Below are positions 12,720 to 24,752 of a stretch of 64,000 nucleotides of DNA, one piece after another. A model generated the notes under the pieces. That model saw only the letters and a program-made list of their open reading frames with translations. It ran no database searches and was not told the origin of the DNA. Position 1 is the stretch's first letter. Every line of letters starts with the position of its first letter. Source of the DNA: Phorcus lineatus (Eukaryota; Mollusca; Gastropoda; Trochida; Trochidae); the NCBI GenBank assembly GCA_921293015.1, contig OV121088.1:22233645-22297644 (forward strand), in the 5' to 3' direction. Made by a program: the position numbers and the translations under genes.

Positions 12720-15700
12720 GGATACTACGTGCGTCGAAATGTTATCAATGACACATTATTTAGTAATCTACGTTAGAATTTCACAAAATTTAACTCGCGC
12801 AATTAACCTCACGACAGGTCCTGCTAGACACTGACCTTTAGAATGTTTACTTGTTTCTGAAAATAAATTAATCATTGGAGAAACTCAAGAGACCGACAAA
12901 CAGTTTTCTTGTGCAGATAATAGTTCTAAACAAACGCGTTTGTTTCGCAAATAATATAATGGTATACATTTTAAAATGTCTTTTCTAGTAAATGCTCGTA
13001 TTCATTTGTTTCAGGCTATAAATAAGCATAATGTAAAAACGCATTGCCAACACATTATGGAGAAAGTTTTCATACAAATATGAACGAGTGTTAATGGCGG
13101 TCGTTACCACCAGTGACTAGTGGTTGTCATCCCTGATTTCTGTGTTTTGTTTAAAGGTTCACTTTAAATCTGTGTTTCGTGTCTTTAATTCAGTTTGATT
13201 CTCGATTGCCTTAAATCGGCTTTTATTAATATGAAATGTAATCTTTAAACATAAAACTAATTGAAATATTACGCTCTGTCCAATGCGTTTTATCTTTATC
13301 GATTTCATGCGAGTATTTATGTGGAGGACTATTTTTAAGATGGGGAGAGTATTTGTATGTACTGAGACGCTGCTCTAAAACCCACATACTTCACCAATAT
13401 AACGGGATAGTTACCTAACAACCCCTTACTATAGGTTATATTCGAGACTATGCGGAAATACGTTAATCACACGTAATAGCTATTTGATAACAGATTGAGG
13501 TATGAAACGGACAACATCCTGTTTACATACATCAGACCGTATAGACAAACGTGCATGTAGGATAAGTAGTTGCGTTTGTCGATCATTCTAGGGAACTAGT
13601 ACTTTGCTACGTGGAGTAAGTGACACACGTTGAAATAAAGTAGTTTGACACCTCATTTATTTATCTAAGTTAATACAGGACAAACATGACTTAGGATAAG
13701 CATTAATGGTTAACAGTCTTTTTAGTTTTTCGTCAACGTGTCACATGTTGATTGTTTATGTGTGTAAAGAGAAAGGGAGGTGAGAGTTTGTTGGTTGTTG
13801 GGCTGGTTGACGACTGACTGCTTCAAATGTACATATAGTAACAGTCTTGACAATCACATTAATAAAATAGTAACAGGCATATAAGATGGCAACTTTTTAA
13901 AATTTCCATTGCAAGACATGAATGTCGATTCCTTACCACAAGAGTATTGTTACATTATCTTTTCTGCCTTTCGTTATTACTTTTACTCGAATATTTCAGA
14001 TTCTATTAAAATATTTCATTATTCATTTTCCACTTTGCTACATCAACACATGCTTGAAAGATAAGATAACATGTTTATCAGCACAACCATCGATACTTCT
14101 CTAATTAAATACACAAAGCTATTTATTAAGGAAATTTCAGTTAAATATTCAATGCAGGAAGGAAACTTTTTGAAAAAATGAATTCTACTGCCGGCCGTTT
14201 GCTCATTTCCAGGCGATTTGAACATCTTATGATGAACTGAATTTTGTCACCAAATAATTGAGAAGATAGTTTAGACAGAGTTTCCTCCCTTGCATTAACC
14301 TTGCTTTCAAAGGACAAATATAGATTCGTTGGTCTGTCAGTGCTTACGTTAGAGTTTCTATTAATAGATATTTTGCTGGTAGTCTGACGATCAACGCAAC
14401 CAAACCATTCGATAAAATCTACCAAAGTTGGTGATCGACGAGATTAGAGTATATAGACGTCACCACGTACACATTGTGTTTTCGCGAGGGGCGAGGCTAC
14501 CATTGAATACGGTGTTCTCCTCCGGGCAGGTATTTCATAAATTTTGAGCGCTGTAAGTTGCTTATTATAGTCATTTCACTACGTAATAGGAAGATAAAAT
14601 AGTTCTAATTACAACTAATTAGTATGTTTGCATTATTATAATTGCATGAAGTTTGGGAAATGGTGCATGTTAGTTACACATAAAGTATCGATAAATGTTT
14701 ACATATACATTTATATGTCTTTCATTCACCTTACTTTTGTACGAAATGTAGTATCTCGTAATTATCAACCGTATTATAGTCGAGAAAGAACAAGGTTTGG
14801 CGAGTAATTAACCGAGGAAAACGAAAGTAAAAGAAGGATTTTCATATACGTGATTAAACATGTTCAATGATCCCCACCAACGAGCTACAGGTAGGAAATA
14901 TTCGCGCTGTTACAACAATGCATTACCGTTATTGCCGATAACTTTTAGTATTCTATACATTACTTAACCAGCCAATAAACGATATCCAACTTACGGGTTT
15001 GATGGTCACTAAATCAACAATGTAAACTAGATATCAAAATAATATATACCAAGGTTACCAAGGTCTTCTTATATATCAATTAATCTTTATTTTTCTTCTT
15101 GCGAAAGTTTGACATCGTTTTTTAAGATCTTTGATGTAAAAATCAATCCGATTTTACTAATTGAGACCGAAATCTGGGGGTTTAGATACTTTGATTGTAT
15201 AGGAAAGGTTTACTTATTTGCCTGTAAGATATTCCTCTGGGTAAAGATGAGCACATCAAATGTAATGGGTAATGGGTAATGTGGCAGATACCCTCTCATA
15301 ATATCTTCACAAACAAGAGTGATTAAATATTGAATAAGAATTTTAAGTATGCCATCCTATCGTTTGCCGAGAATGTGCTATAATATAATGTTACTTTATG
15401 ACAGAGAAGGTAAAGAGTTGGACAAAAAAAGCACATCGTAGGACACTTTTTTTGCTGATGATTTCATTACAAGTTCATCAAAACAAGCCACATTAACAAC
15501 GTAATTTTTCTTCAACAAATACAGCTCCTCGGCATTATATAATGTTATAATGTATTTAGTGCTGTGCAAATTGTGGCAAAACGGCAGCAACAGTTACAAT
15601 ATGTATGATAAGTCATAATTTGTATGATAGCACAAGTTATGTATTTACAAAGTTGTTAAGTACATATTATACCTAGTAGAAGGTAATAACCCGTGCATGA

Positions 15701-16140
15701 CATATATTACTATCATCAATAAGACCATGATTTGCTCCTTTGTTGTGAATCATGGTCTAACCAACTAGTATTTCATTTTAATCATACACGCAGCGATCAA
15801 AATGGATGTCTACCTAGCTCCGCCAAATGTACATTCATTGTCAATATGGTATGTCGATTGATGTGTTTCCATATGGCCATTTTCGAAGTAACTCAGACTG
15901 CTCCCGTCCGTTGTTTAGTCGTTTCAGATGTTGACTAAACCAAGATGGCGATGTAGTTAAATCAACACCTTAAGCGACTGAACCACACACGCGGTCTAAC
16001 TAAAATTGAATTTACTATTGGCCTGTCTCCTTTAGGTATCGATAAAGATTGATTGATTAATTAATTGAATAGAATAATTTTATTTTTCATCCAGTAAACA
16101 ATCAATGACTGTCGACATTAATTAATACGATGCTTTGTTT
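12720..16140. other. Intergenic between gene B and the TRIM gene
   Basis: No gene is supported. A minus-strand reading frame at 14141-14425 of about 94 codons is not obviously low-complexity (contains REETLSKLSSQLFGDK) and includes a GTAAGC donor-like site. It matches nothing I know. A short GGGTAAT triplication lies at about 15267-15282. Confidence 0.4.
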
Positions 16141-16199
16141 GTCATTTTAGGTTACCCACCGAATCAAGTAATGACTTTTGCATTTGAATAAACTGCAGG

Positions 16200-18149
16200 A
16201 TGGCAGAAGCCCAGAAAACAATAGATGTTATTGATCTACAGGACAGGTTCTTGGAGTGTCCAATATGCGTAGAATACTTCAATCAAACAGATCGACGCCC
16301 TCGACTCCTGAACACATGCCTTCACGCCTTCTGCACCCGATGTCTGGATAAACTCCAACAAAAGGATAGAAGAGGACAGGTCACGTGTCCAGTTTGCAGA
16401 CGTGTTGAAAAGATCAAAGGAAAAGCAGATGGTCTACGTGTGGATCCTGTGCGAAGCAATTTGATTGATTACTTACAGATGAAAGAGAAGAAAGGAGTTG
16501 CTTGTACTGAATGCAATGAGAATACCGCGATATCTCAATGTATCGAATGCAAATCTTTTCTCTGTAAAGAATGCGATTTCGTCCATAAACGCCACAGGGT
16601 CAGTCGAGGGCATACCATCATATCATTAGAAGATGTACTCAGGCAGCCAATGGAGAGGATAGCCAAGAGCCACTTTTGTGAAATTCATCCGCAACATCAG
16701 GTCGAGTTCTTTTGCACAACAGAAGGAAAGCTTTGTTGCGTGTCGTGCACTGTTGTGGAACACAAGGGACATGATCTTCAGAAAGTGAAGGAATCTTCTG
16801 AAGACAAGAAACAGGAATTGGAGGCCGATGTTCAGGAGTTGCAAAATGTGAAACAACATTTGAAGGACGCAAAGGTAAAAGAAGAGAAGCAACTGAAGAT
16901 AATCAAGGAAACAAAAAGTCAATCACTTGCAGACATTGAAAGCATGTTCGACAAAATCAAAAAACAATTCAACGAGAGGAAACGTCAACTAATAGCTGAT
17001 GTTATTGTCAAAAGTAAAAACCTCTCTGAAGTTGTTGAAAAGAATATAGAAGCCAATCAGCAAACTCTAGCAACTTTAGAATCTACTGAGACCTATTTCA
17101 CACAAGCTAAAGAGAAATCAGACGATGTCGATATGTTACAGATGTATCCCTCAATCAAAAGAAGCCTGTCAGGTGTAGGTTCACCACAAGGAGTTTCTGA
17201 TTTTGAGGCATCTGTCCAAAGTTTCATGTTTCAAAAGAAAATGGAAAATGACATATCAACAATGATTCCTCAGTTGGGAGATTTCGGTATGTTCATTGAT
17301 AACTACTTTACATATATCTTAAGAAGCAGTAGCTTACATGTACGTAATATCACTGTTTTGGCAAATTTATCTTAAAAATTCAAAAGATGAAAGTGTTCCA
17401 TAATTTTTTTTTTATCTTCTTCTTTTTCAGAGTAAAAGGACATTAAAGGCTGAAATCGATATGCATTTTCCTTTTCCATTTTGTATTCTGGATAGGTAGA
17501 TTTGGTTGACCCTAATGAGGGCTTGGGGGTCAAGCATTTTAAACTTATTTTCATCCTTCTCTCCAGGTTAGGGGAACAGGTACAGTGAAAGGGACAAAAA
17601 TGATTTTTAAAATGTTATTTTCCTCCAAAAAAGGATTTTGTGCCAACTCTTATTCATTCAGTGACTCCAAAATTTTCTTACATTTTAAGAAAAATTCGCA
17701 AATTTGCTATCTCAAAATAGTTATATTGTATATATTATTTGGAAATTTCAGGAATACAGACAACGGGGAATTTGGCCGTCCATTACCATTCTGCTCACGA
17801 TTCAACACCAAATTGGAATAATACTTGTGAAATACATCGTAAGCTTGCTATTTTGAAAATGTTTTTATTTTGTACATTACCTGGAAAAATTAAACGGATT
17901 TCAGGAATGCAGACAACAGGAAATCTTGCCGATTATTCTTGCTATCCTGCTTTCACACCATTTGGTTATAATATTGGTTTCAAGATTTACATAGAGGATA
18001 TTATGTATATGAATTTCCAAGCCATAGGGTATACAGTACAGTACAGTGCTTATATAATAAACCTGTATTACCCCGAAAGGAATTCAGTTTGTATCATTAC
18101 AGAGCTTGAACATACAGGAAAGGCAACACAGGTTACATGTGATACATAA
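16200..18149 (+). CDS. TRIM-type RING / B-box / coiled-coil protein (likely E3 ubiquitin ligase)
   Basis: Spliced coding exons are 16200-17286, 17752-17838 and 17905-18149, giving 472 residues. A C3HC4 RING lies at residues 20-66 (CPIC, CLHAFCTRC, CPVC). B-box 1 starts near residue 102 (CTEC, CKECDFVHKRH). B-box 2 is near 160-195 (CEIHPQHQ, CCVSCTVVEHKGH), followed by a coiled coil to about residue 300. RING TRIMs usually act as ubiquitin ligases; that role is inferred. Exon 1 ends GATTTCG|GTATGT, phase 1; exons 2 and 3 both begin GAAT(A/G)CAGACAAC after TTTCAG, so they are homologous units. Intron 2 is only 66 bases and open in frame, so its retention would add 22 residues. An acceptor (AACTGCAG) sits one base before the ATG, so a 5' UTR intron is likely. 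No NHL, SPRY or other known C-terminal domain is seen. Confidence 0.88.
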
Positions 18150-18241
18150 ACAAAGACATTATTTTAATTCAAAGGTCAGTTAACTGACGAACGCTGGAAG
18201 GAATGAATGTATTTTTACCTCAATTGGTTTTATAACGGGAT

Positions 18242-18247
18242 AATAAA
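18242..18247 (+). terminator. Possible poly(A) signal of the TRIM gene
   Basis: AATAAA lies 92 bases after the TRIM stop codon. Such hexamers are frequent in AT-rich DNA, so this is only a candidate. Confidence 0.35.
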
Positions 18248-18417
18248 TAACTTCTGCCTGGAGGAAGCTCAACAAACTCACCATATAAGACATGGTCTGG
18301 ATCTGACACAATCTTTTGGGATAATTTCAAAACTCTTTTCACATAAACAGAGCAAGTTTTCTACCCATATTGGGTCATTTTTGTATCATGACATTGGAAC
18401 AAATATTAAAAGCTAAG

Positions 18418-20150
18418 ATATGTGAGTTTTAATAGAACCAAAACGATCGTGATTATCAGTGTAAGCTGCCAACTTGCTGTTGCCTTTCTTTCTTAACGTC
18501 ATAACATTGTTGATCACGTCATGTCTCCAAGATGTTCCAATGAAAGTGCTGTCGTAGTTATGAAGAATATGAAAAATAGTTTCTTTATGAATATCAACTT
18601 GCTTAACCCTTTAACATCTAATTTATTGCTTTTTAGTCCTTTCTGCAGACGACAGAGAACTGAAATCTTGTGTCTTACTATTTTTGCCAATTTCATTTAT
18701 TGACGCTGGACACTGAGGAGTGTTTTACTTAATTCGAACGCCAATCTCTGTATGTAGATATGTTCTCTGTCATTTGCATGTAGTTAAATTATTATTAACG
18801 AAGGTATTGTTGTCTGTAATTGTTCGTGGTCAGTGAATGACTGGTAAAATAAGTTTTACTTGAATGTTGAAAGAGAAAAGTGAAAATATTATACACATGT
18901 TAATTGAATTATATCTGATTAATTGAAAAGGATTTTGAAAGGAATAATAACTGTTTCTCCGCAATTACTGAATTAAAAGAACTGAATCAAAAAGAAAATG
19001 TGAATGTATTACTTGTGTATGTGAAATGTATGATTTGATTCAATAGTCAGATCCTGTTTTCAGCTCGTCAAAACATCTTCCCAGTTCAACCATCAGGTAA
19101 TCAAAGACGATCTTTTGACAATTAAAGCAAGTCCGTTAAGACTGCTGTGCAAGAATAATGACAAAAATAATGAAGATATGTGAGTTTAAAAAAAAACAAA
19201 AACGATCGTGATTATAACTGTTAGTTGGTAGCCTGCTGTTGTCTCACTTTCTTTTTTTATTCAAATGCTCACATCATATATATTACAGGTAGAGAATTAT
19301 CTCAAATGTTTATGTTGAGTGAAAAGTCGGGATGCGCGCTTTATTTAAGTATAAAGAATATTTCCAAAATAGCGTATAATAAATGCTGCCAAAACTTTCG
19401 GTGAAATACATCGTAAGCTTGCTATTTTGAACAAAAATGTTATAATGTATATGATACCTGTAATTATGAAACTGATTTCAGGAATGCAGACATGGGGGGA
19501 GATGACCGTCACTCACCTTCGTGCTTCCGAATCACAACCAAATGGTAATCATACGTGTTTAATGCATCGTAAGCTTACTATTTTGAAAAAAAAGGAGTTA
19601 AATTGTATGTCTTACCTTGAAATATAAACATTATTTTAATTATGAAAAAGTTTGAAAAACAATTAATGACTTATTGAATATCACCAGGCTCAAACCTTTA
19701 CCCATATCTGAATTTCTGTGCTTATTACCCTTTTCACAAGAAGATAGAGAACTGAATTCTTAAGTATTACCATTTCTGCCAACGAGGATATTAAGTTGAT
19801 CATTTAATGACGTCATGGTCTAACATATGTTTTCTTTCACGCAAACGTTGTTCACTCTTTGTATATCACATGTTCGTGTATTCTGTCATATGAATCTAGT
19901 TAAATTTGTATCAAACAAGGTGTTGTAATTTTGTAATTTGTTCATGATAATATAAAAGACTACTTCTTATAATTTTGATATGAATGTTGAGAAAGATCAT
20001 GTATTTTACACATTTTAATCGAATTTGATTTCATTAAATGAAAAGGATTTTAGATGAAATTATTTCCGCGTTTCTGGAAACAATTAATCAAAAGAACTGA
20101 ATTTGAAAGGAAATATTACTTGCGTATGTTTAACCTATGATATTTCGTAA
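18418..20150 (+). repeat. Duplicated TRIM 3' region
   Basis: DNA after the TRIM stop is present twice. The block at about 18418-19040 matches about 19165-20150: ATATGTGAGTTT..ACGATCGTGATTAT, then CAGAGAACTGAA / TAGAGAACTGAA, then TAGTTAAAT, GAATGTTGA and AAAAGAACTGAAT in the same order. The downstream copy also carries TRIM cassette exon material but has lost the region matching the last exon. Confidence 0.7.
19482..19568 (+). pseudogene. Extra 87-bp TRIM cassette exon, orphan copy
   Basis: This stretch is exactly as long as TRIM exon 2 and has the same borders (TTTCAG|GAATGCAGAC .. CATC|GTAAGCTT, phase 1 at both ends). It reads GMQTWGEMTVTHLRASES.., similar to GIQTTGNLAVHYH.. in exon 2. Just upstream, a remnant exon end with its donor (CATC|GTAAGC at 19412/19413) precedes a 69-base intron. 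No following coding exon was found, so it is either an alternative exon or a dead duplicate. Confidence 0.6.
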
Positions 20151-21198
20151 AAATCTCTTTCTGGTCCTAAAATCAGTTACCGCATGCTACTTAAATAAAT
20201 GAAATCTTAAGAATTTTAGCTTAACTGTAAGACTGCTAAGGTCAGCCCATCGAAATGCAATAATCAACAGCATGGAATATTCAAACTTAGATATTTTGTT
20301 ATTGTTGTTATCCCGTTCCAGCGTTTAGAGTGAAGTGGGTTATAAAGTAAATAAGGCAGCCTCTCTCAGTCCATGCGTCATCTTTTTATTCCCGGAGCAT
20401 AAATTTAGAAATCATTACATCTATTTATAATGTTGCACATGCTTTACTTACCAATTGAAATAGTGCTTTTAGTATTTAAACATTTTTGAAAAATTGTTTT
20501 TGGCTGTTATGGAAACGAATTCAATTTTGAGTCTGAACGGAGGTTGGTTCGTTTACGGAGGAGAACTCCAAAACAATTGATTTTCTTCCTGAAACAATGC
20601 ATGTGTAATACCCACCTGTTGACGTGGTACCTTTTGATATTGTCTGACATCTGAATCATTTTTGATTCATAGAAACATGTTCAACATGGACCCTTAGTTT
20701 TATTCGAACTTCGAGGGAATGTCATCCTCGGAAGTCTCGTGAATAGGTTTGAAGACCCCGTGGACCCTAATAAGGTCTAGAGAGCTGAAATCGTGTGTGT
20801 AGACGTCTTAGCTAATGATAATTGTAGCTTATAGATCTTGTGGTCCAAAATATAGTTTATAAATGAAGCCTATTAAGCTTCTCAACCGAACTATGAGTGA
20901 TGGAGATGTCATGCTGTTAACAACATTAGTGCCTGAGTTTTGGTATTTTAAAATAATGGTAAGAAATACAATATGGACAATTGACATTCCATTTATCTCT
21001 TCAGCTTAACACTAGTCAACGTCTTACATACTCTAGTGGTTGTTTAAAACCTTGCAAGAGACTTCGAATCATCGCTGCCTTCGGATGTTAATCGAAATCT
21101 TAGAAGAAACATAGCACATGACCTTAACAACAAGTATTGCCATATATATGATTTACATATATTATATTTTATATGTAACTCTATCGTTACTCCCACAG
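20151..21198. other. Gap between TRIM duplicate and PARP gene
   Basis: No supported gene. It should contain, or be spanned by, the upstream part of the PARP gene, but I could not identify those exons. A polypyrimidine tract followed by CCCACAG ends at 21198. Confidence 0.4.
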
Positions 21199-22973
21199 AG
21201 AAGAAGAGCGAAGCCACTCCTAAACCCAAACGTATGGCAGAGAAGAACGCCGTTTGGGGGCTACAGGGGGCACGGGGATCTATGGAACTTATTGATGAAA
21301 TGGCGGAAATGTCAGAGGTTTTGCCACCTTCCTATTGGAATGAAAACCATTCAAACAATCGCTTGAAAAGAAACATAACACATTTTAAAAGATCCCAACC
21401 GCCTTCCAATGGACTGGTGAATGTGGACAAAGCTACTTTCAATGCAATAGAATCGTTGGTTCAGAAGACATGGGATTCATATCTCGTAGGTCATGGTACG
21501 GATGCAGTAAATCTTGTTCACAAGAACTTAAGAGTGAAGCACATTCTGAGACTTGAGGACCTAGAAATGTTCAGACGTTATAGCCAAAAGCGTTCAGCCA
21601 TATTCAGGGCTGCACGCAATCACGGAGGACCTTTCACACCAATTAAAAACCTTCCTGGATCCAAACATGGCGTGCGTACAACTCAATGTGCACCTCCAGA
21701 GTTACAGCGAGATATATTCCCTGAAGTCAATGAACATTATCTCTTTTTCGGCACAAAGCTAGAAAACATACAGATAATCGTTACCCAGGGTTTAGATCCA
21801 CGTGTGGGCGGTAAGGGCATGTTTGGGTGTGGAGTTTATGGGGCAGAGAGTTCAACCAAAGCAGACCAATACACAGGTATGTGGAGCTGGAACAGACAGT
21901 CCTTCTCAATAAAATATTTTAATCGAAAACAGTTTGTAAACTAGAGTCAAACATAAAACTTAGAGTTTCTTAGTTTCTTTGTAATAATTAGATATTTTAG
22001 ATTAGGATCATCAGACATTTCAAACACAAAGAAAAGAATAATAATTGTGCAACTGCATGCGTCATACATTGTATACGTAAAATCGTACTGTGAAAAAACC
22101 AGAGGCATTATAATTTGACTCTACAGTCAACATTTAACAAATGTCACAAGTTCTTCATGTAAACATTTCATGAAGTCAAAATAGTCTAGATTTTCCCGTG
22201 CATTCATCCGCCTCTTTAATAAAGCTACACTGCTTATTAGAACTGTATTTCATTTCACAATATTTACGATTAAAAAGTAATAAGGTTGTGTGGTGAGACC
22301 ATTATTAACCAAAATTATTTGCTAGGAGTCTGGTTATGAACTATTTTAATACTTTTGTGCTGTTAAACTCCCATTTATAGTTTCTTACACCGGTTTATGA
22401 TTTTGCTTGATGGGCGAATCTTCCGAGGGTCCCTGTATCTCGTTTACAAACAGTGTTACAAACTTGGAACTTTCGTCAAATTATTCGTTGAAGTAAAACA
22501 ACATTTTTTATTATGAACCTCGAACTAATGTTTTTAAGGTTGGTTGTTTATGCAAAATCGGGTTTGAATAATTAAGCCGGGTCCCATAAGTCTCAAATTA
22601 CTTGTTCGATTTAAGACGTTATTTATGCTATTATAATATGGTTATACACCCCTGACTTTTCCAAAACATATCTTTATCTCCAAAATATGCAATATTTTCA
22701 CTTCCAGATAACAAACACAACCGGACACAGTCAGACAAGCAAATGTTGTTGATGCGGGTCACTATGGGTCAGCCCCTTATCAGTCTCCGTCCCAAAGACT
22801 ACTGTCGACCTCCTTGCAAAGATCCTAGACATCTAGACGACAGGTGTAACCAACAACATAATGGTTTCTATGATTCTGTCATTGGTGATGGCCCGTGGAA
22901 TTTCCGAGAATTTGTTGTGTATACTGATGATGTGTGTTACCCTGAGTACGTTATAACTTACACAAGGGTATAA
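21199..22973 (+). CDS. PARP catalytic-domain protein with atypical triad, 5' exons not located
   Basis: Two exons are clear: 21199-21876 (acceptor CTCCCACAG; donor ACAG|GTATGT) and 22708-22973 (acceptor CTTCCAG; TAA stop). The join is phase 1 and restores the frame. ADP-ribosyltransferase motifs run in order: NEHYLFFGT, GMFGCGVYGAE with SSTKADQYT, LLMRVTMGQ, YDSVIGDG, NFREFVVY and YPEYVITY, ending at the usual C-terminus of PARP domains. Counting from the in-frame ATG at 21234 gives 302 residues. The triad position that is normally His (HGT/HGS) is Phe172; Tyr202 and Glu282 are present. Reduced or absent activity is inferred. A Cys/His-rich loop (CRPPC..H..C) follows the VTMGQ strand. Upstream residues (KKSEATPKPKR) are in frame, so the ATG at 21234 need not be the true start. 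Confidence 0.87.
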
Positions 22974-23196
22974 TATTGAGGACTCTATTGTTTTCATTGC
23001 ATATCCGCTTTATGAACATTTTTGGTCGTATAGCCAACTAGGTTTTTGCCTATGATCGTGTCATTTTGGCAAGGCACATATTCATGCATACCAAGCAAAT
23101 CATTTATATCGCTTACATTTGCTATTATTTTCCGACTTGCCTGACTCTCTTTTTGGATGCACTTGTGTTCCTGGTTGCTACTTTTAGCGTATGCTC

Positions 23197-23202
23197 AATA
23201 AA
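23197..23202 (+). terminator. Possible poly(A) signal of the PARP gene
   Basis: AATAAA 224 bases downstream of the PARP stop codon, the nearest clear hexamer in this orientation. Confidence 0.4.
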
Positions 23203-23859
23203 CAAAAAATGGAGCTAAACCAGTTATCTCGCTAACGATTTCATGTAAATTTCAAAACCGATTTTTTTTTTTTTATCAAGTTATTCATATAGAATTCTGA
23301 ATTTAAAATTTCTCTCATTGTTTGGCTTACTATCGAGTGCCTTATTGAACGATGCACTGATAGAGAAAGTGCAGGCAGAGGCAGCTTTTGCCATACTGGA
23401 ATTACTGCCTCTGCATAGTAACGATGTTGCCTTTCGCTTGTTCATTCTTCACTTGTTTTAAAGAGATGATCGTCGCTTAATTGACGTTATTTCGGAGCTT
23501 TTGTTGGCATTTGCTAACGCTTGATGCGAGTATCGTCTGTAAATGTGTATGTATCGCTGCTTTTCGTTGCGATTCCATGTTTGCTTAAATATAACCGGAA
23601 TCAAATAGTTCCAAATTCCAAATTTTTAACATTTTAGAATGCATCACATATGAACCTGAACTGATCTAGAAAAGCAATAGAATTTTAGAAACATGTTAAT
23701 AGACATGGAATTCATCCTCTAGTGGTGATTAACAAAATGTACAAGTTGTATCTGAATTTTTATAGTGCCTATAAGAATCCATTCTGAAACCATGAATATT
23801 ACAACGGATCTTTGTCAGACATCTCCGTAAACCCGCGTTAAAAGATTGTTAAATACTTC

Positions 23860-24420
23860 TCAGAATAGTAGTCATATTTGATCATAGAATAGAATTTTAG
23901 AGAACTTGATATAGATATATCGTTGTTCCACTTTTGGAGATATATATCTTTACATCGTTGATCAAACATTTCTAGAAAGAAATTTTTGTTCTCAACAGTC
24001 TGGGATACCCATACATATCCAAAGCCGTATTTTAGAAAAACAGTATCCTTACTTTTGAGGCCAAATTTTTATCTCCCGATTCATCAAATCTTTTTAACAT
24101 TTTATAACACTTCCTGGTGTATCTAGACGGTTGGCGAAGAAACCTGGTCCAAAATGCAAGAAATCTGACATTGGCATAAAAGATTACTTGATATCGTCCG
24201 CACTCATGGAGCAGTGATAGCTTTGTTTGGAGCTCTAGAGCCAACTTGTAGAATATTTTTTACAAAAGTTAGTAGGCACCTTTTCAATAGGTTTTCGAGT
24301 TTCCCTAACTCCATAATTCTGCTCTATACAACAAAATTGGCTTAATTTTTCCATCAATTATGCCATATTATTTCTTTTTGAATTAGTGTCAAGCAAAGAT
24401 TCGATTTCTTGGTATCCTGT
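23860..24420 (-). mobile_element. Decayed LINE 3' end
   Basis: Minus-strand frames, broken by stops, read LIDGKIKPILLYRAELW, then HECGRYQVIFYANVRFLAFW, then YGFGYVWVSQTVEN. This is the order seen in the C-terminal part of LINE reverse transcriptase proteins. A second copy of the same tail lies at 26.4-27.2 kb in the same orientation. Confidence 0.65.
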
Positions 24421-24699
24421 GGTCATCCCGAGGACTGACAGACAAAATATTTAAAAAATTCCTGAAAACACGACCTCGCTTCATTTGTGTTTCAGATATG
24501 ACATGCAAGCAATGTCATCGATCTTTAATAACTTTTCGCCGATTTCTTATGACATTTCACACTCGGAATGTTGTATCGGTTAAGGTTCTCATTATTATTG
24601 TAATATTGACAAAGAAAAAAGCTGCCCAAATTTATCAAATTTTTTTCAATAATTGCTAATTCTTTGCGATTCATTGTATCGAAAAAAATACAACTGCAC

Positions 24700-24752
24700 A
24701 ATACATGCTCTATATATATACATTTATATATATATATATACACACACATATA
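24700..24752. repeat. TA/CA microsatellite
   Basis: Alternating TATATA with a short CACACA run, directly beside the Tc1 end. Confidence 0.85.

Noticed and set aside
16626..16922. Minus-strand frames of 77-98 codons under the TRIM exon
   Set aside because: Shadows of the TRIM coding frame on the opposite strand.
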